DNA from: Akkermansia muciniphila
GTDB taxonomy: Bacteria; Verrucomicrobiota; Verrucomicrobiia; Verrucomicrobiales; Akkermansiaceae
Direction: 5' to 3'
Assembly (NCBI GenBank): GCA_945879075.1
Contig: CAMCUY010000006.1
Coordinates: forward strand, 1 to 64,000
Length of the DNA: 64,000 bases
Shown: positions 56,143 through 64,000 of the stretch, piece by piece
How the letters are laid out: each line of letters starts with the position of its first letter
Position numbering within the stretch: position 1 is the first letter of the stretch
Program-made: the position numbers and the translations under genes
Notes under the pieces: generated by a model
The model's database searches: none
What the model saw: only the letters and a program-made list of their open reading frames with translations
What the model was told of the DNA's origin: nothing

Positions 56143-59100
56143 GAATTTTGATTAGGTAACATAAAATAAAATGTCGCGCCGCGGTTGACTTCGGCCTCGG
56201 CCCAGACGCGGCCGCCGTGGCGTTGGACGATGCGCTGGACGAGCGCGAGTCCGACGCCGGTCCCCGGGAATTCCTGCTGGCTGTGGAGGCGCTGGAAGAC
56301 TCCGAACAGCTTTTCCGCATAGCGCATGTCGAAGCCCACGCCGTTGTCTTTCACATAATAAACGCGGCCGCCGCTTTCGTCCTCTGTCACGCCGATTTCG
56401 ATCTCCGCGACCTCCCGCTCCTTGGTGAACTTGAGGGCGTTGCCGATCAGGTTGATCCACACTTGGCGGATCATCGACTGCGTGCCGAGGGCGGAGGGCA
56501 GCGGGTGCAGCTCGAAGCGCACTTGGCGCTCCGGTTCGAGCGCCAAAAGCTCGTCGCAGACCTCCTGCACCAGCGCGTGCATGTCGATCCGCGCGGACTC
56601 GATGGTCTGCCGGCCGAGCCGGGAAAAGGCGAGCAGGTCATCGATGAGCCGGCCCATCCGCTGGGCCTCGCTGCGGATCACGCCGAGCATCCGGCGGCCC
56701 TCGTCGTCGAGCTTGGGGGCGTAGTCGGTGAGGACCATCCGCGAGAATCCATCCACCGCCCGCAGCGGCGCGCGCAGGTCGTGGGAGACGGAATAACTGA
56801 AGGCCTCGAGCTCCTTGTTCGCCGCTTCAAGGGCGGCGGCGCGGCTTTCCAGCACGGCGTTGAGTTCGCGAATCCGCTCCTCCGCCAGCTTGCTCTCGGT
56901 GGAGTCGAAATTAATCCCCACCACCCGCTCCGCCTTGCCATCGGCACCCGTGATGATCATCTCGGAGGCTTGGATGACGCGCACCGCGTGGTCGGACGCG
57001 CGGGTGATCCGGAACTCGCGCTGGTCGCGGCCGCAGGTCGCGATGGTGTGCTGCAGTCGCGTCTCCTGCTCGGCGAGTTCCTCAGGCAGCAGCGCGGAAG
57101 TCCAATCCTGATAGGTCGCCCGGCCATCCGGATTTGGCGGCAGGCCGTAAATTTCGAACATCCGCGCGTCCCACTTGAGTTCGTTGGTTTTCAGGTCCCA
57201 CTCCCACACCGCGATGTCGGCCGCCTCGGCCGCCAGCCGCACGCGCTCCTCGCTCTCGTGCAGCGCCTCCTCCATCCGCTTGCGCACGCTGGTGTCGGTG
57301 CGGATGGCGATGTATTGCTGCGGCTTCCCGTCCGGGCCGAGGAAGGGGACGATGGTGCTGTTCACCCAATAGATCGAGCCATCCTTCGCGCGGTTTCGGA
57401 TTTCGCCCTTCCAAGTCCGGCCGCTGCTGATCGTCTCCCAAAGTTCGCGGAAAAAAGCTTCCGGGTGATAACCCGAATTGACGATGCGGTGGGTCCGGCC
57501 GAGCAGCTCTTCCCGCGAATATTTGGAAATCGCACAGAACCGGTCGTTGGCATAGGTGATCGTTCCTTCCGGGTCGGTGATGGCGACGATCGCGTGCTCG
57601 TCGAGCCCGTGTTTGAAATCGACGAGGGAGGCGTTGGCGGCTAGCAGCTCGGCGGTGCGCTCCTCGACCCGCCGCTCGAGGCCCACGTTGAGCTGGCGGA
57701 TTTTCTCCTCCGCCTGCTTGCGCTCGATGGCGATGCGCGTGACACGCACCGCCCGCTCGATGAGTTCCAACTCGGCGGTCGCGGGGTGGCGCGGCTCCCG
57801 ATAGTAAATCGTGAAGGTGCCGAGGACTTTCCCCTGGCTGCCGTCGATCGGCGTGGACCAGCAGGCGTGCAGGCCGTGGTGGAGCGCCAGCTCGCGGTAG
57901 TCCTTCCAGAGCGGATCGCTGCCGATGTCAGCCGTGATGACCTGCTGGTCCAGATAGGCCGCCGTGCCGCACGGGCCTGCGGCGGGACCGATGGCGCCCC
58001 CCTCGACGGCGCGGTTATATGCCTCCGGCAGGTGCGGGGCGGCGGCGAGCCGCAGGTGGGTGCCGTCCTCATCCAGCAGCAGGACCGAGCAAACCGCGCC
58101 CGGCAGCTGCTCTTCCAGGCCCAGCATCACGCCCTCCAGCATCCCGCCTAACGAGTCCACGCTGACGATCGCCTCCAAAGCGGTCTTCTCCCATGCCAGA
58201 AGCTGTTGGGCGCGCCTGCGGGCGGAGACGTCCATCACCAGGGAGGCGACCCCGGTGCAGGTTCCCTGGTCGTCGATGAGCGGCGTGTTATACCACTCGC
58301 AAAGGATCTCCGCGCCGTCCTTGCGGATGTTCTTGTTGGAGCTTCGTTCGCCGCCGCGGCGGTGGATCAAGTCCTGCCAGGTTTGATCCACGCCGCCGCG
58401 GAATTCCTCCGGCACGATGAACGACCCGTATTGGCCGGCAGCCTCCTCGGGGCTGTAGCCGAAAATCACCTGCGCCGCGGGATTCCAGCGGCCGACCCGG
58501 AAATCCATGTCCCACTCGATGGCCGCCATCGGCGTCTGTTCGAAGTGCAGTTGCAGCTTCTGGGTGGCCATCCGCAGCGCTTCCTCGGCCTGCTTGCGCT
58601 CGGTGATTTCGGAGTGGGCGACGATGGCGCCGCCGATGTCCCCGGCCGGGCGAACCACTTCCATCGTGAACCAGCGCGCGCGTCCGGGCGCGTCGCAGGG
58701 ATACTCCAGCCTGAAACGCGTCTGCTCGCCGGACAGCACAGCTGTCACTCCGGCGACCGCGGCTTGCGCGTATGGATCGCCGACGTAGCAGGCCGGGATG
58801 CAAACTTCGAGGTAATCCGCGCCGACGCCGATTTTCTCTTCGTCAGGATTGCCGTTCTCGCGGGCGAAGCGCAGCCACGGCTCGTTGACCGCAAGGATTT
58901 TCCCCGCCTTGTCCAACACCACGACGTGCGCGGGAAGGGAGTTGAGGATGCACCGCTGGAACTCCGCGCTCTCGCGCAGCACTACCTCGGCCTGTTTAAT
59001 TTCGGTGATGTCGAAGGCGGCGCCCACCAGGCCGGTGACGGTCCCGTCTCCGTCGCGCAGCGGCACTTTGTTAATCAGCAAAATCCTCGGCTCGCCGCCG

Positions 59101-60338
59101 GCGATTTGCTTCCGGATTTCCTGATTCACGATCGGGATGCCTTTCAAAACCCCTTCCTCCTCGAGGCGCAGGCGTTCGGCGACTTCCGGCGGATAGAAAT
59201 CTGCGTCGGTCTTGCCGATCAATTCCTGCGGCGAGGCCGCGCCCATGTTGGTCGCGCAGGCGCGGTTGGCTAACAAGAAGCGGCTTTCCAGGTCTTTCAC
59301 GAAGACCCAGGTGGGCAGCAAATCCACTAGGGTGCTCAACAGCTGCCGCTCGGCGGTCAGTGTCGCTTCCGCCCGCTTGCGCTCGCCGACGTCTCTCACC
59401 GTCGCCGCGAAGCTGAAGATTTCGCCATTCTTGTTCGCCACCGAGAACGGGCTGATGGTCACCGGAAAGCGCTCGCCGTTGCGCCGCATGAAGGTCAATT
59501 CAAAAATCCGCGAGCCGCCTCTCATCGTCTCGCGGAGCGCGGCTTGGATCCGCTCGTGTTCCTCCGGCGGCCAGAAGGGGTGCGGCGTTCCGGCGCCGAC
59601 GAGTTCCTCCCGTGAAAACCCGGTCATCTGGCAGAGGGACGGGTTCACATCCATGATGACGCCGGCCGGATCAAGGATCGAAAAGCCGTCCTGCATCGAG
59701 TGGATCAGGTTGTTGGAAAACTCGAGCGAGTCGCGCAGCGCCTCCTCCGCTTGCTTGCGCTCGCTGATGTCGCTGACCACCAGGCGGAGTTCCGGCGTGC
59801 CCTCGGCGTCCTGCGCGAGGGCGGCGGCGAGATGCGTCCAGACCGGAGCCATGTCGCTCTTCAGCAGGCGCAGCTCGCAGGCCTGCGGCTCGCCGCTCAC
59901 CAGCAGCCGCTTCCGCGTTTGATAGAAAATGTCCTGGTCCGCCGGCAGGATGATGCCGGAAAACTGCCGCTGGACCAGCGTGCGGCGGGCCACGCCGAGC
60001 AGGTTGGCGGCGCTGAGATTGGCCTGCTGGATCAGCCCCGGCTCGCTGAGGGTGAGATAACCGACCGGAGCCAGCTCGTAGAGGTCGAAGTAGCGCGCGC
60101 GCCCGGCGCTCAATTCCGCCTGCGTCCGCCGCAGCTCCTCGTTCTGCAACTCCAGCTCGATCTGATGGACCTGGAGCTCATGCAGCACCTTCTCTACCTC
60201 CTCCAGCGACAATCTGGCGAGCCGGGCCGGCGAGCTGGTCGTCCGTTCCCGGGAGACGGCCTCGGCCCGGCGGCGCAGCGCCTCCGCGGCGTTTGCCGGA
60301 TCGACCTTGTCAGCGGGGGATGGATTCGGGTCGGGCAT
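56139..60338 (-). CDS. Multi-PAS/GAF sensor histidine kinase (cassette 1)
   Basis: This 1399-residue soluble kinase starts at 60338. N-terminal coiled coil (about 10-70), then about five PAS domains (residues about 70-725; for example FDLYELAPVGYLTLSEPGLI and FSILDPAGVIMDVNPSLCQM), a GAF-like domain (about 740-885), two more PAS domains (about 905-1160), HisKA (His in SVSHDLRAPLRAVDG) and HATPase ending in NRGATFYFMLPN. No receiver domain is attached; the next gene supplies it. It lacks membrane helices, unlike the kinase of cassette 2, so it probably senses cytoplasmic redox, light or ligand cues. Confidence 0.93.
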   Translation of the reverse strand: MPDPNPSPADKVDPANAAEALRRRAEAVSRERTTSSPARLARLSLEEVEKVLHELQVHQIELELQNEELRRTQAELSAGRARYFDLYELAPVGYLTLSEPGLIQQANLSAANLLGVARRTLVQRQFSGIILPADQDIFYQTRKRLLVSGEPQACELRLLKSDMAPVWTHLAAALAQDAEGTPELRLVVSDISERKQAEEALRDSLEFSNNLIHSMQDGFSILDPAGVIMDVNPSLCQMTGFSREELVGAGTPHPFWPPEEHERIQAALRETMRGGSRIFELTFMRRNGERFPVTISPFSVANKNGEIFSFAATVRDVGERKRAEATLTAERQLLSTLVDLLPTWVFVKDLESRFLLANRACATNMGAASPQELIGKTDADFYPPEVAERLRLEEEGVLKGIPIVNQEIRKQIAGGEPRILLINKVPLRDGDGTVTGLVGAAFDITEIKQAEVVLRESAEFQRCILNSLPAHVVVLDKAGKILAVNEPWLRFARENGNPDEEKIGVGADYLEVCIPACYVGDPYAQAAVAGVTAVLSGEQTRFRLEYPCDAPGRARWFTMEVVRPAGDIGGAIVAHSEITERKQAEEALRMATQKLQLHFEQTPMAAIEWDMDFRVGRWNPAAQVIFGYSPEEAAGQYGSFIVPEEFRGGVDQTWQDLIHRRGGERSSNKNIRKDGAEILCEWYNTPLIDDQGTCTGVASLVMDVSARRRAQQLLAWEKTALEAIVSVDSLGGMLEGVMLGLEEQLPGAVCSVLLLDEDGTHLRLAAAPHLPEAYNRAVEGGAIGPAAGPCGTAAYLDQQVITADIGSDPLWKDYRELALHHGLHACWSTPIDGSQGKVLGTFTIYYREPRHPATAELELIERAVRVTRIAIERKQAEEKIRQLNVGLERRVEERTAELLAANASLVDFKHGLDEHAIVAITDPEGTITYANDRFCAISKYSREELLGRTHRIVNSGYHPEAFFRELWETISSGRTWKGEIRNRAKDGSIYWVNSTIVPFLGPDGKPQQYIAIRTDTSVRKRMEEALHESEERVRLAAEAADIAVWEWDLKTNELKWDARMFEIYGLPPNPDGRATYQDWTSALLPEELAEQETRLQHTIATCGRDQREFRITRASDHAVRVIQASEMIITGADGKAERVVGINFDSTESKLAEERIRELNAVLESRAAALEAANKELEAFSYSVSHDLRAPLRAVDGFSRMVLTDYAPKLDDEGRRMLGVIRSEAQRMGRLIDDLLAFSRLGRQTIESARIDMHALVQEVCDELLALEPERQVRFELHPLPSALGTQSMIRQVWINLIGNALKFTKEREVAEIEIGVTEDESGGRVYYVKDNGVGFDMRYAEKLFGVFQRLHSQQEFPGTGVGLALVQRIVQRHGGRVWAEAEVNRGATFYFMLPNQNS

Positions 60339-60349
60339 CGAGGGGATTT

Positions 60350-63300
60350 TTAGACTATCACAGGCCGCTCGGTGGTCGCAACCTCATAAATCTGTCCGGC
60401 TGCATCGAGCAACGCGGTGGCGATGATCCTGACATTGATGACTTCGCCCTGCTTGGTGAGCCTCTGGGTTTGATAGGGTTCAAGAATCTCGGCGCGGCTC
60501 AGTTGATTCAGCAGCGCCAGTTCTTCCTCGCGCCGCTCCAGCGGAATCCGGTCGCGGGTGTTCATTGCCAGCGCCTCGGCCTCGGACCAGCCGTAAATCC
60601 GCTTGGCGCCGGGGTTCCAGGCCGTGATCTGGCCTTTCAGATCCTGCACGGTGATGGCGTCACTGGCGTCGCGCACGACGACCGCCAGCCGCTGGAGCTG
60701 CTCGTTGGCCTGGCGCAGCGCGTCGCGGGTTTGCACGATTTCGGTAACATCGACGAAGGAAATGACTGCGCCTTCGATCACGTTTTCGAGCGTGCGGTAA
60801 GGCTGGATGTGCATCGCATACCACTTGCCGTCGAGGGCTTGGACGGTCGTGTCGATGGTCACCAGCGTGTCGAGCACGGACCGCGCGTCCGCCACCAACC
60901 GGTCATAGCTGACGAGGTTGGAAACGATGTGGGCGACCGGCCGGCCGACGTCGGAAGGGATCAGGTTGATGACGGCGCTGGCGGCCGGGGTGAAGCGCAG
61001 GATGCGCAGCTGGAGGTCCACGAACACGGTGCCCACGCCGGTGCCGGCGAGCAGGTTGTTCATGTCGTTGTTCGCCCGCGTCAGGTCGCTGACCTTGGCT
61101 TGCAGCTCGGTATTGACCGTGGCGAGTTCCTCGTTGACCGACTGCAATTCCTCTTTGGAGGTTTCCAGCTCCTCGTTGGAGGACTGCAGCTCCTCGTTGA
61201 CCGACTGCATTTCCTCGTTCGTGGCCTTGAGCTCCTCGGTGGAGCTTTCCAGCTCCTCGTTGGCGCTTTGGAGGTAGTCCTCCTTGGCCCGCAGTTCCTG
61301 CTTGAGCGCCAGGATGAGCGCGGCGGTGTCCTGGTCGGTGGTGGCCGGCGGCGCGGCTGGCGGCGGATGGGTGGCCGGGGCCTCCTCCAGAATGATCAGA
61401 TAGAGCGGCGCCTCCAGGCTCGCCGCGGCACCGCTGGTCACCGGCCGGACCGTCAGGTTGACCGTGGTGTAATGGCTGTTGGTCTTCACATGCAGGCCCG
61501 GACAGCACGCGGTTTCCCGGGTGCCGACCGCCTTGTGGAAAGTCGTGATCAGGCCGGGACGCAGTCCTTCGCGGGCCATTTTCAGGATGTTGTTGATGCC
61601 CGTCTCGCCCGGCGCGAGTTCCAGATACATCCCGCTGCGGCCATGCAGATAGAGGATGTCGCCCTGGCCGTTGACCAGCGCGCCGGCCGGGGCGACCTGC
61701 TGCAAGAGCGCCTGTTCGGTGAGCTCGCGCAATGGCGCCTTCGCGGGCAGCGGCGGCTTGGCGGTATCCCGCGCCAGCGCCGGATAGGGCGTCCCGGCGG
61801 GCGGCAGGAACTGCCCCAGCACCGCGCGCGGCAGGCTGTGGACATTCCCCTTGCGCTGGTAGATCTTGGACTTGCGGTCCAGCGCGGTGAACAAATCCGC
61901 GAACTCGCCCACGCCCTCGGAGGTCCCCAGAAACAGAACGCCGCCCGGTTTCAGAGCGTAGTGAAACAGCGGGATGAGCTTCTTCTGCAAATCCGCTCCC
62001 ATATAAATGAGTAGGTTGCGGCAGCTGATCAGGTCGAGCTTGGAGAAGGGCGGGTCCTTGATCACGTCCTGCTCGGAAAACACCAGCAGGTCGCGGATGT
62101 TTTTGTGAATCCGAAAAACACTGCCGTTCGCCTCCGCCGTGAAAAACCGCGCCAGCCGCTCCGGCGTCACGTCCGCGGCGATGCTCGCCGGATAGAGTCC
62201 CGTGCGCGCCGCGGCGATCGCCCGGCTGTCGATGTCGGTGGCGAAGATCTGCACCGGATAGTGCCGTTTCAAGATGTCCATGGCTTCCACCAGCAGGATG
62301 GCGATGGAATACGCCTCCTCGCCGGTGGAGCAGGCTGTCGTCCAAATCCGGATGGCCTCGCCCGCGGGCTTGTCTTTCAAGAGCTTGGGAATGACCTCCT
62401 GTTCAAGGCTCTCGAACGCCTCGGGATCGCGGAAAAACTTCGTCACGCCGATCAACATGTCGCGGAACAACGCCTCCACCTCAGCCGGGGTGTTTTGCAG
62501 GAACTTGACGTATTCATCCACCACTTCGATCTGATGGACGGCCATCCGCCGGTCGATGCGGCGATGCACGGTGCTCGGCTTGTATTGCGAGAAATCGTGG
62601 CCGGTCTGGGCGCGCAGCAGGATGAAAATTTTCCGCAGCGCGTTCTCGGTCTTGGCCTCCGGCGAGGCGACCGTCAGCTCGGGCTTGCCGAACGCCTGGC
62701 CGGCGTAAGCGATGAGCCGGGCGGGCATCTCCGCTGGCGGCAGCACGTAATCCACCAGCCCGGTGGCGATGGCGCTGCACGGCATGCCGTCGAACTCGGT
62801 GGACTCCGGACTCTGCGCCATGACCATCCCGCCCTCGCCTTTGATCGCCCGCACGCCGAGCGTGCCGTCACTGCCGGTGCCGGAAAGCACGATGCCGATG
62901 GCCCGCTCGCGCTGGTCCTGCGCCAGCGAGCGAAAGAAGAAATCGATGGGCAGCCGCTGGCCGCGCGGCTCGGAAGGTGGCAGCAGTTGCAGCGCGCCGT
63001 TGAGAAACGCCATGTCGTGGCCCGGCGGGATGATGTAGGTGCAGTTCGGTTGCACGACCATTCCGTCCTCCACCTCGAACACCTGCATCCGGGTGCAGCG
63101 GCGGATCAAATCGGTGAGAATGCTCTTATGATCCGGAGCCAGATGCTGGACCAACACGAAGGCCATTCCCGGATCGGTCTCGGCCGGCATTCCTGCGAAA
63201 AACGCCTCGAACGCCGCCAGCCCGCCCGCAGACGCGCCGATGCCAACCACCGGAAATCCTTTCGTCGGCTCCCCCGGTCTTGGGGGCGACCCGGTCTCTT

Positions 63301-63355
63301 CAGCTGCCCCGATCTGGACTTTTTGCTTATGAATTCCTTCCTTCTTCCGGGTCAT
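60350..63355 (-). CDS. CheB-CheR-PAS fusion protein
   Basis: This 1001-residue chimera of chemotaxis modification enzymes. The CheB methylesterase domain (about 34-225) has Ser in GIGASAGGLAAF, His in VQHLAPDHKS and Asp in SGTGSDGTLG, but no receiver. The CheR domain (about 235-510) has RDMLIGVTKFFRD and the SAM motif WTTACSTGEEAYSIA. A long Glu/Leu coiled coil (about 680-770, built of NEELQS-like units) is followed by two PAS domains (about 775-1000) with no kinase. It heads the minus-strand signalling run, 11 bp before the kinase of cassette 1, so it is probably co-transcribed with it. No methyl-accepting protein is seen. Confidence 0.93.
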   Translation of the reverse strand: MTRKKEGIHKQKVQIGAAEETGSPPRPGEPTKGFPVVGIGASAGGLAAFEAFFAGMPAETDPGMAFVLVQHLAPDHKSILTDLIRRCTRMQVFEVEDGMVVQPNCTYIIPPGHDMAFLNGALQLLPPSEPRGQRLPIDFFFRSLAQDQRERAIGIVLSGTGSDGTLGVRAIKGEGGMVMAQSPESTEFDGMPCSAIATGLVDYVLPPAEMPARLIAYAGQAFGKPELTVASPEAKTENALRKIFILLRAQTGHDFSQYKPSTVHRRIDRRMAVHQIEVVDEYVKFLQNTPAEVEALFRDMLIGVTKFFRDPEAFESLEQEVIPKLLKDKPAGEAIRIWTTACSTGEEAYSIAILLVEAMDILKRHYPVQIFATDIDSRAIAAARTGLYPASIAADVTPERLARFFTAEANGSVFRIHKNIRDLLVFSEQDVIKDPPFSKLDLISCRNLLIYMGADLQKKLIPLFHYALKPGGVLFLGTSEGVGEFADLFTALDRKSKIYQRKGNVHSLPRAVLGQFLPPAGTPYPALARDTAKPPLPAKAPLRELTEQALLQQVAPAGALVNGQGDILYLHGRSGMYLELAPGETGINNILKMAREGLRPGLITTFHKAVGTRETACCPGLHVKTNSHYTTVNLTVRPVTSGAAASLEAPLYLIILEEAPATHPPPAAPPATTDQDTAALILALKQELRAKEDYLQSANEELESSTEELKATNEEMQSVNEELQSSNEELETSKEELQSVNEELATVNTELQAKVSDLTRANNDMNNLLAGTGVGTVFVDLQLRILRFTPAASAVINLIPSDVGRPVAHIVSNLVSYDRLVADARSVLDTLVTIDTTVQALDGKWYAMHIQPYRTLENVIEGAVISFVDVTEIVQTRDALRQANEQLQRLAVVVRDASDAITVQDLKGQITAWNPGAKRIYGWSEAEALAMNTRDRIPLERREEELALLNQLSRAEILEPYQTQRLTKQGEVINVRIIATALLDAAGQIYEVATTERPVIV

Positions 63356-63466
63356 GTCAGGGTTTTACTACCTCCAACTAGCAGCAAAGGCACACCCTTC
63401 CAAGACGGAAATTCCCGAAGAGGCGGAAAAATCCACAAGTTGCCGATTCAGTGCCGAAAACGACTA

Positions 63467-64000
63467 TCACTTCGTTAGCTTGGTGATGCGGCCGGTCTTG
63501 TTCCAATCCTGGACGTAGAGATTTCCCGCCTTGTCGAAACTCAGGCCATGCGGCGCGGTGAAAATCCCGAGCTGTTGCTCCTGCGGCGTTACCTTGAAAT
63601 TCGCCCACTGCGCCTGGTTCGGGTTGTCGCCGAGGAAGGCCACCGGGGTGCCGGTCTTGTCGAGAACGGTGACGCGGGATTCGAGCTCCGCGACCGCCGC
63701 GGTGTCGCCTAAAATGCTGACCGCGCACGGCCGGCGGAGGTTGATGGCATGGACGCCGAGCCAGTTTCCTTCGAGGTCGAAGTGGACGAGGCGGCGTTTT
63801 TCACGATCCGCGACGAGCAGGCGCGGCTCGCCGAAACGGGTGTCGATCGCCAGTCCGTGGGGGGTGTTGAACTGCTGTTCTCCAGCTCCCTTGCTGCCGA
63901 AGGATTTCAGCAGCTTGCCGGTGGCGTCGAACTTGTGGACGATGTTCGCGCCGTAGCCCGTGGCCGCGAAAATGCTGCCGTCCGGAGCCACCGTCACCGC
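63467..64000 (-). CDS. NHL-repeat protein, N-terminus cut by window edge
   Basis: About 177 C-terminal residues are visible and the frame is open at the right edge. Repeats of the beta-propeller NHL type are recognisable: VAPDGSIFAATGYGANIVHK, FNTPHGLAIDTRFGEPRLLV, FTAPHGLSFDKAGNLYVQDW. Such proteins are secreted lyases or sugar-binding propellers; the function cannot be assigned from this part. It is followed by 111 bp before the CheB-CheR gene, also on the minus strand. Confidence 0.8.
   Translation of the reverse strand, partial: AVTVAPDGSIFAATGYGANIVHKFDATGKLLKSFGSKGAGEQQFNTPHGLAIDTRFGEPRLLVADREKRRLVHFDLEGNWLGVHAINLRRPCAVSILGDTAAVAELESRVTVLDKTGTPVAFLGDNPNQAQWANFKVTPQEQQLGIFTAPHGLSFDKAGNLYVQDWNKTGRITKLTK

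Overview
The window is about 60% GC, densely packed chromosomal DNA that looks like a member of the Verrucomicrobiota, probably a Verrucomicrobiaceae/Luteolibacter-like organism. The assignment rests on family content: a paired DUF1501 protein and a PSCyt1/DUF1549/DUF1553 cytochrome lipoprotein, a DUF1080 (3-keto-disaccharide hydrolase) protein, an SHD1-domain metalloprotease, an HPr kinase and a lysine-rich histone H1-like tail. No rRNA, CRISPR array, phage or classical insertion sequence was seen.

Layout. 1-3.8 kb: DUF1080 protein (cut by the left edge), UDP-glucuronate decarboxylase and a SulP permease. 3.9-10.5 kb: a complete F-type ATP synthase operon (atpBEFHAGDC, minus strand) ending in a strong hairpin terminator. 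10.9-17.6 kb: HU, a TM2 protein, a methyltransferase-like protein, an orphan membrane-fusion-type adaptor, a VapBC-type toxin-antitoxin pair with a palindromic operator, a secreted toroid-fold protein, CinA and a DedA-like protein. 17.6-22.7 kb: cobalamin-dependent methionine synthase in two pieces, carrying two different inserted elements. 22.7-30.5 kb: the DUF1501/PSCyt1 pair, a BCP-type peroxiredoxin, two uncharacterised proteins and an FmdB zinc ribbon. 30.6-41.1 kb: HprK, an esterase, TrpF, TatD, LysM and thioredoxin-like proteins, a BlaI-type repressor fused to a histone-like tail, tRNA-Val, a SirB1-like protein, SMUG1-type glycosylase, CtaB and an SHD1 metalloprotease. 41.1-48.7 kb: HupE-like protein, DnaN, DnaA, a weak oriC candidate, a sodium/solute symporter, tRNA-His, RNase III and a secreted Cache protein. 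48.7-63.4 kb: a signalling island with a CheB-CheR-PAS fusion followed by two copies of a histidine kinase / response regulator / response regulator-PP2C phosphatase cassette. The right edge cuts an NHL-repeat protein.

The most unusual locus is metH. A REP-associated tyrosine transposase (RAYT) flanked by a perfect 26-bp inverted repeat sits inside the activation domain, with the reading frame open across both repeats and the whole transposase, so that the gene encodes a MetH-RAYT-MetH chimera. Upstream, an inverted-repeat-bounded cassette carrying a GxxExxY (PDDEXK-like) gene sits exactly in the linker between the homocysteine and folate modules, and its terminal repeat supplies the stop codon of the first half. 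The second notable item is the BlaI/H1-like fusion, which has an in-frame internal Met exactly where a free-standing histone-like protein would begin. All functional statements come from reading motifs by eye; no database search was run.
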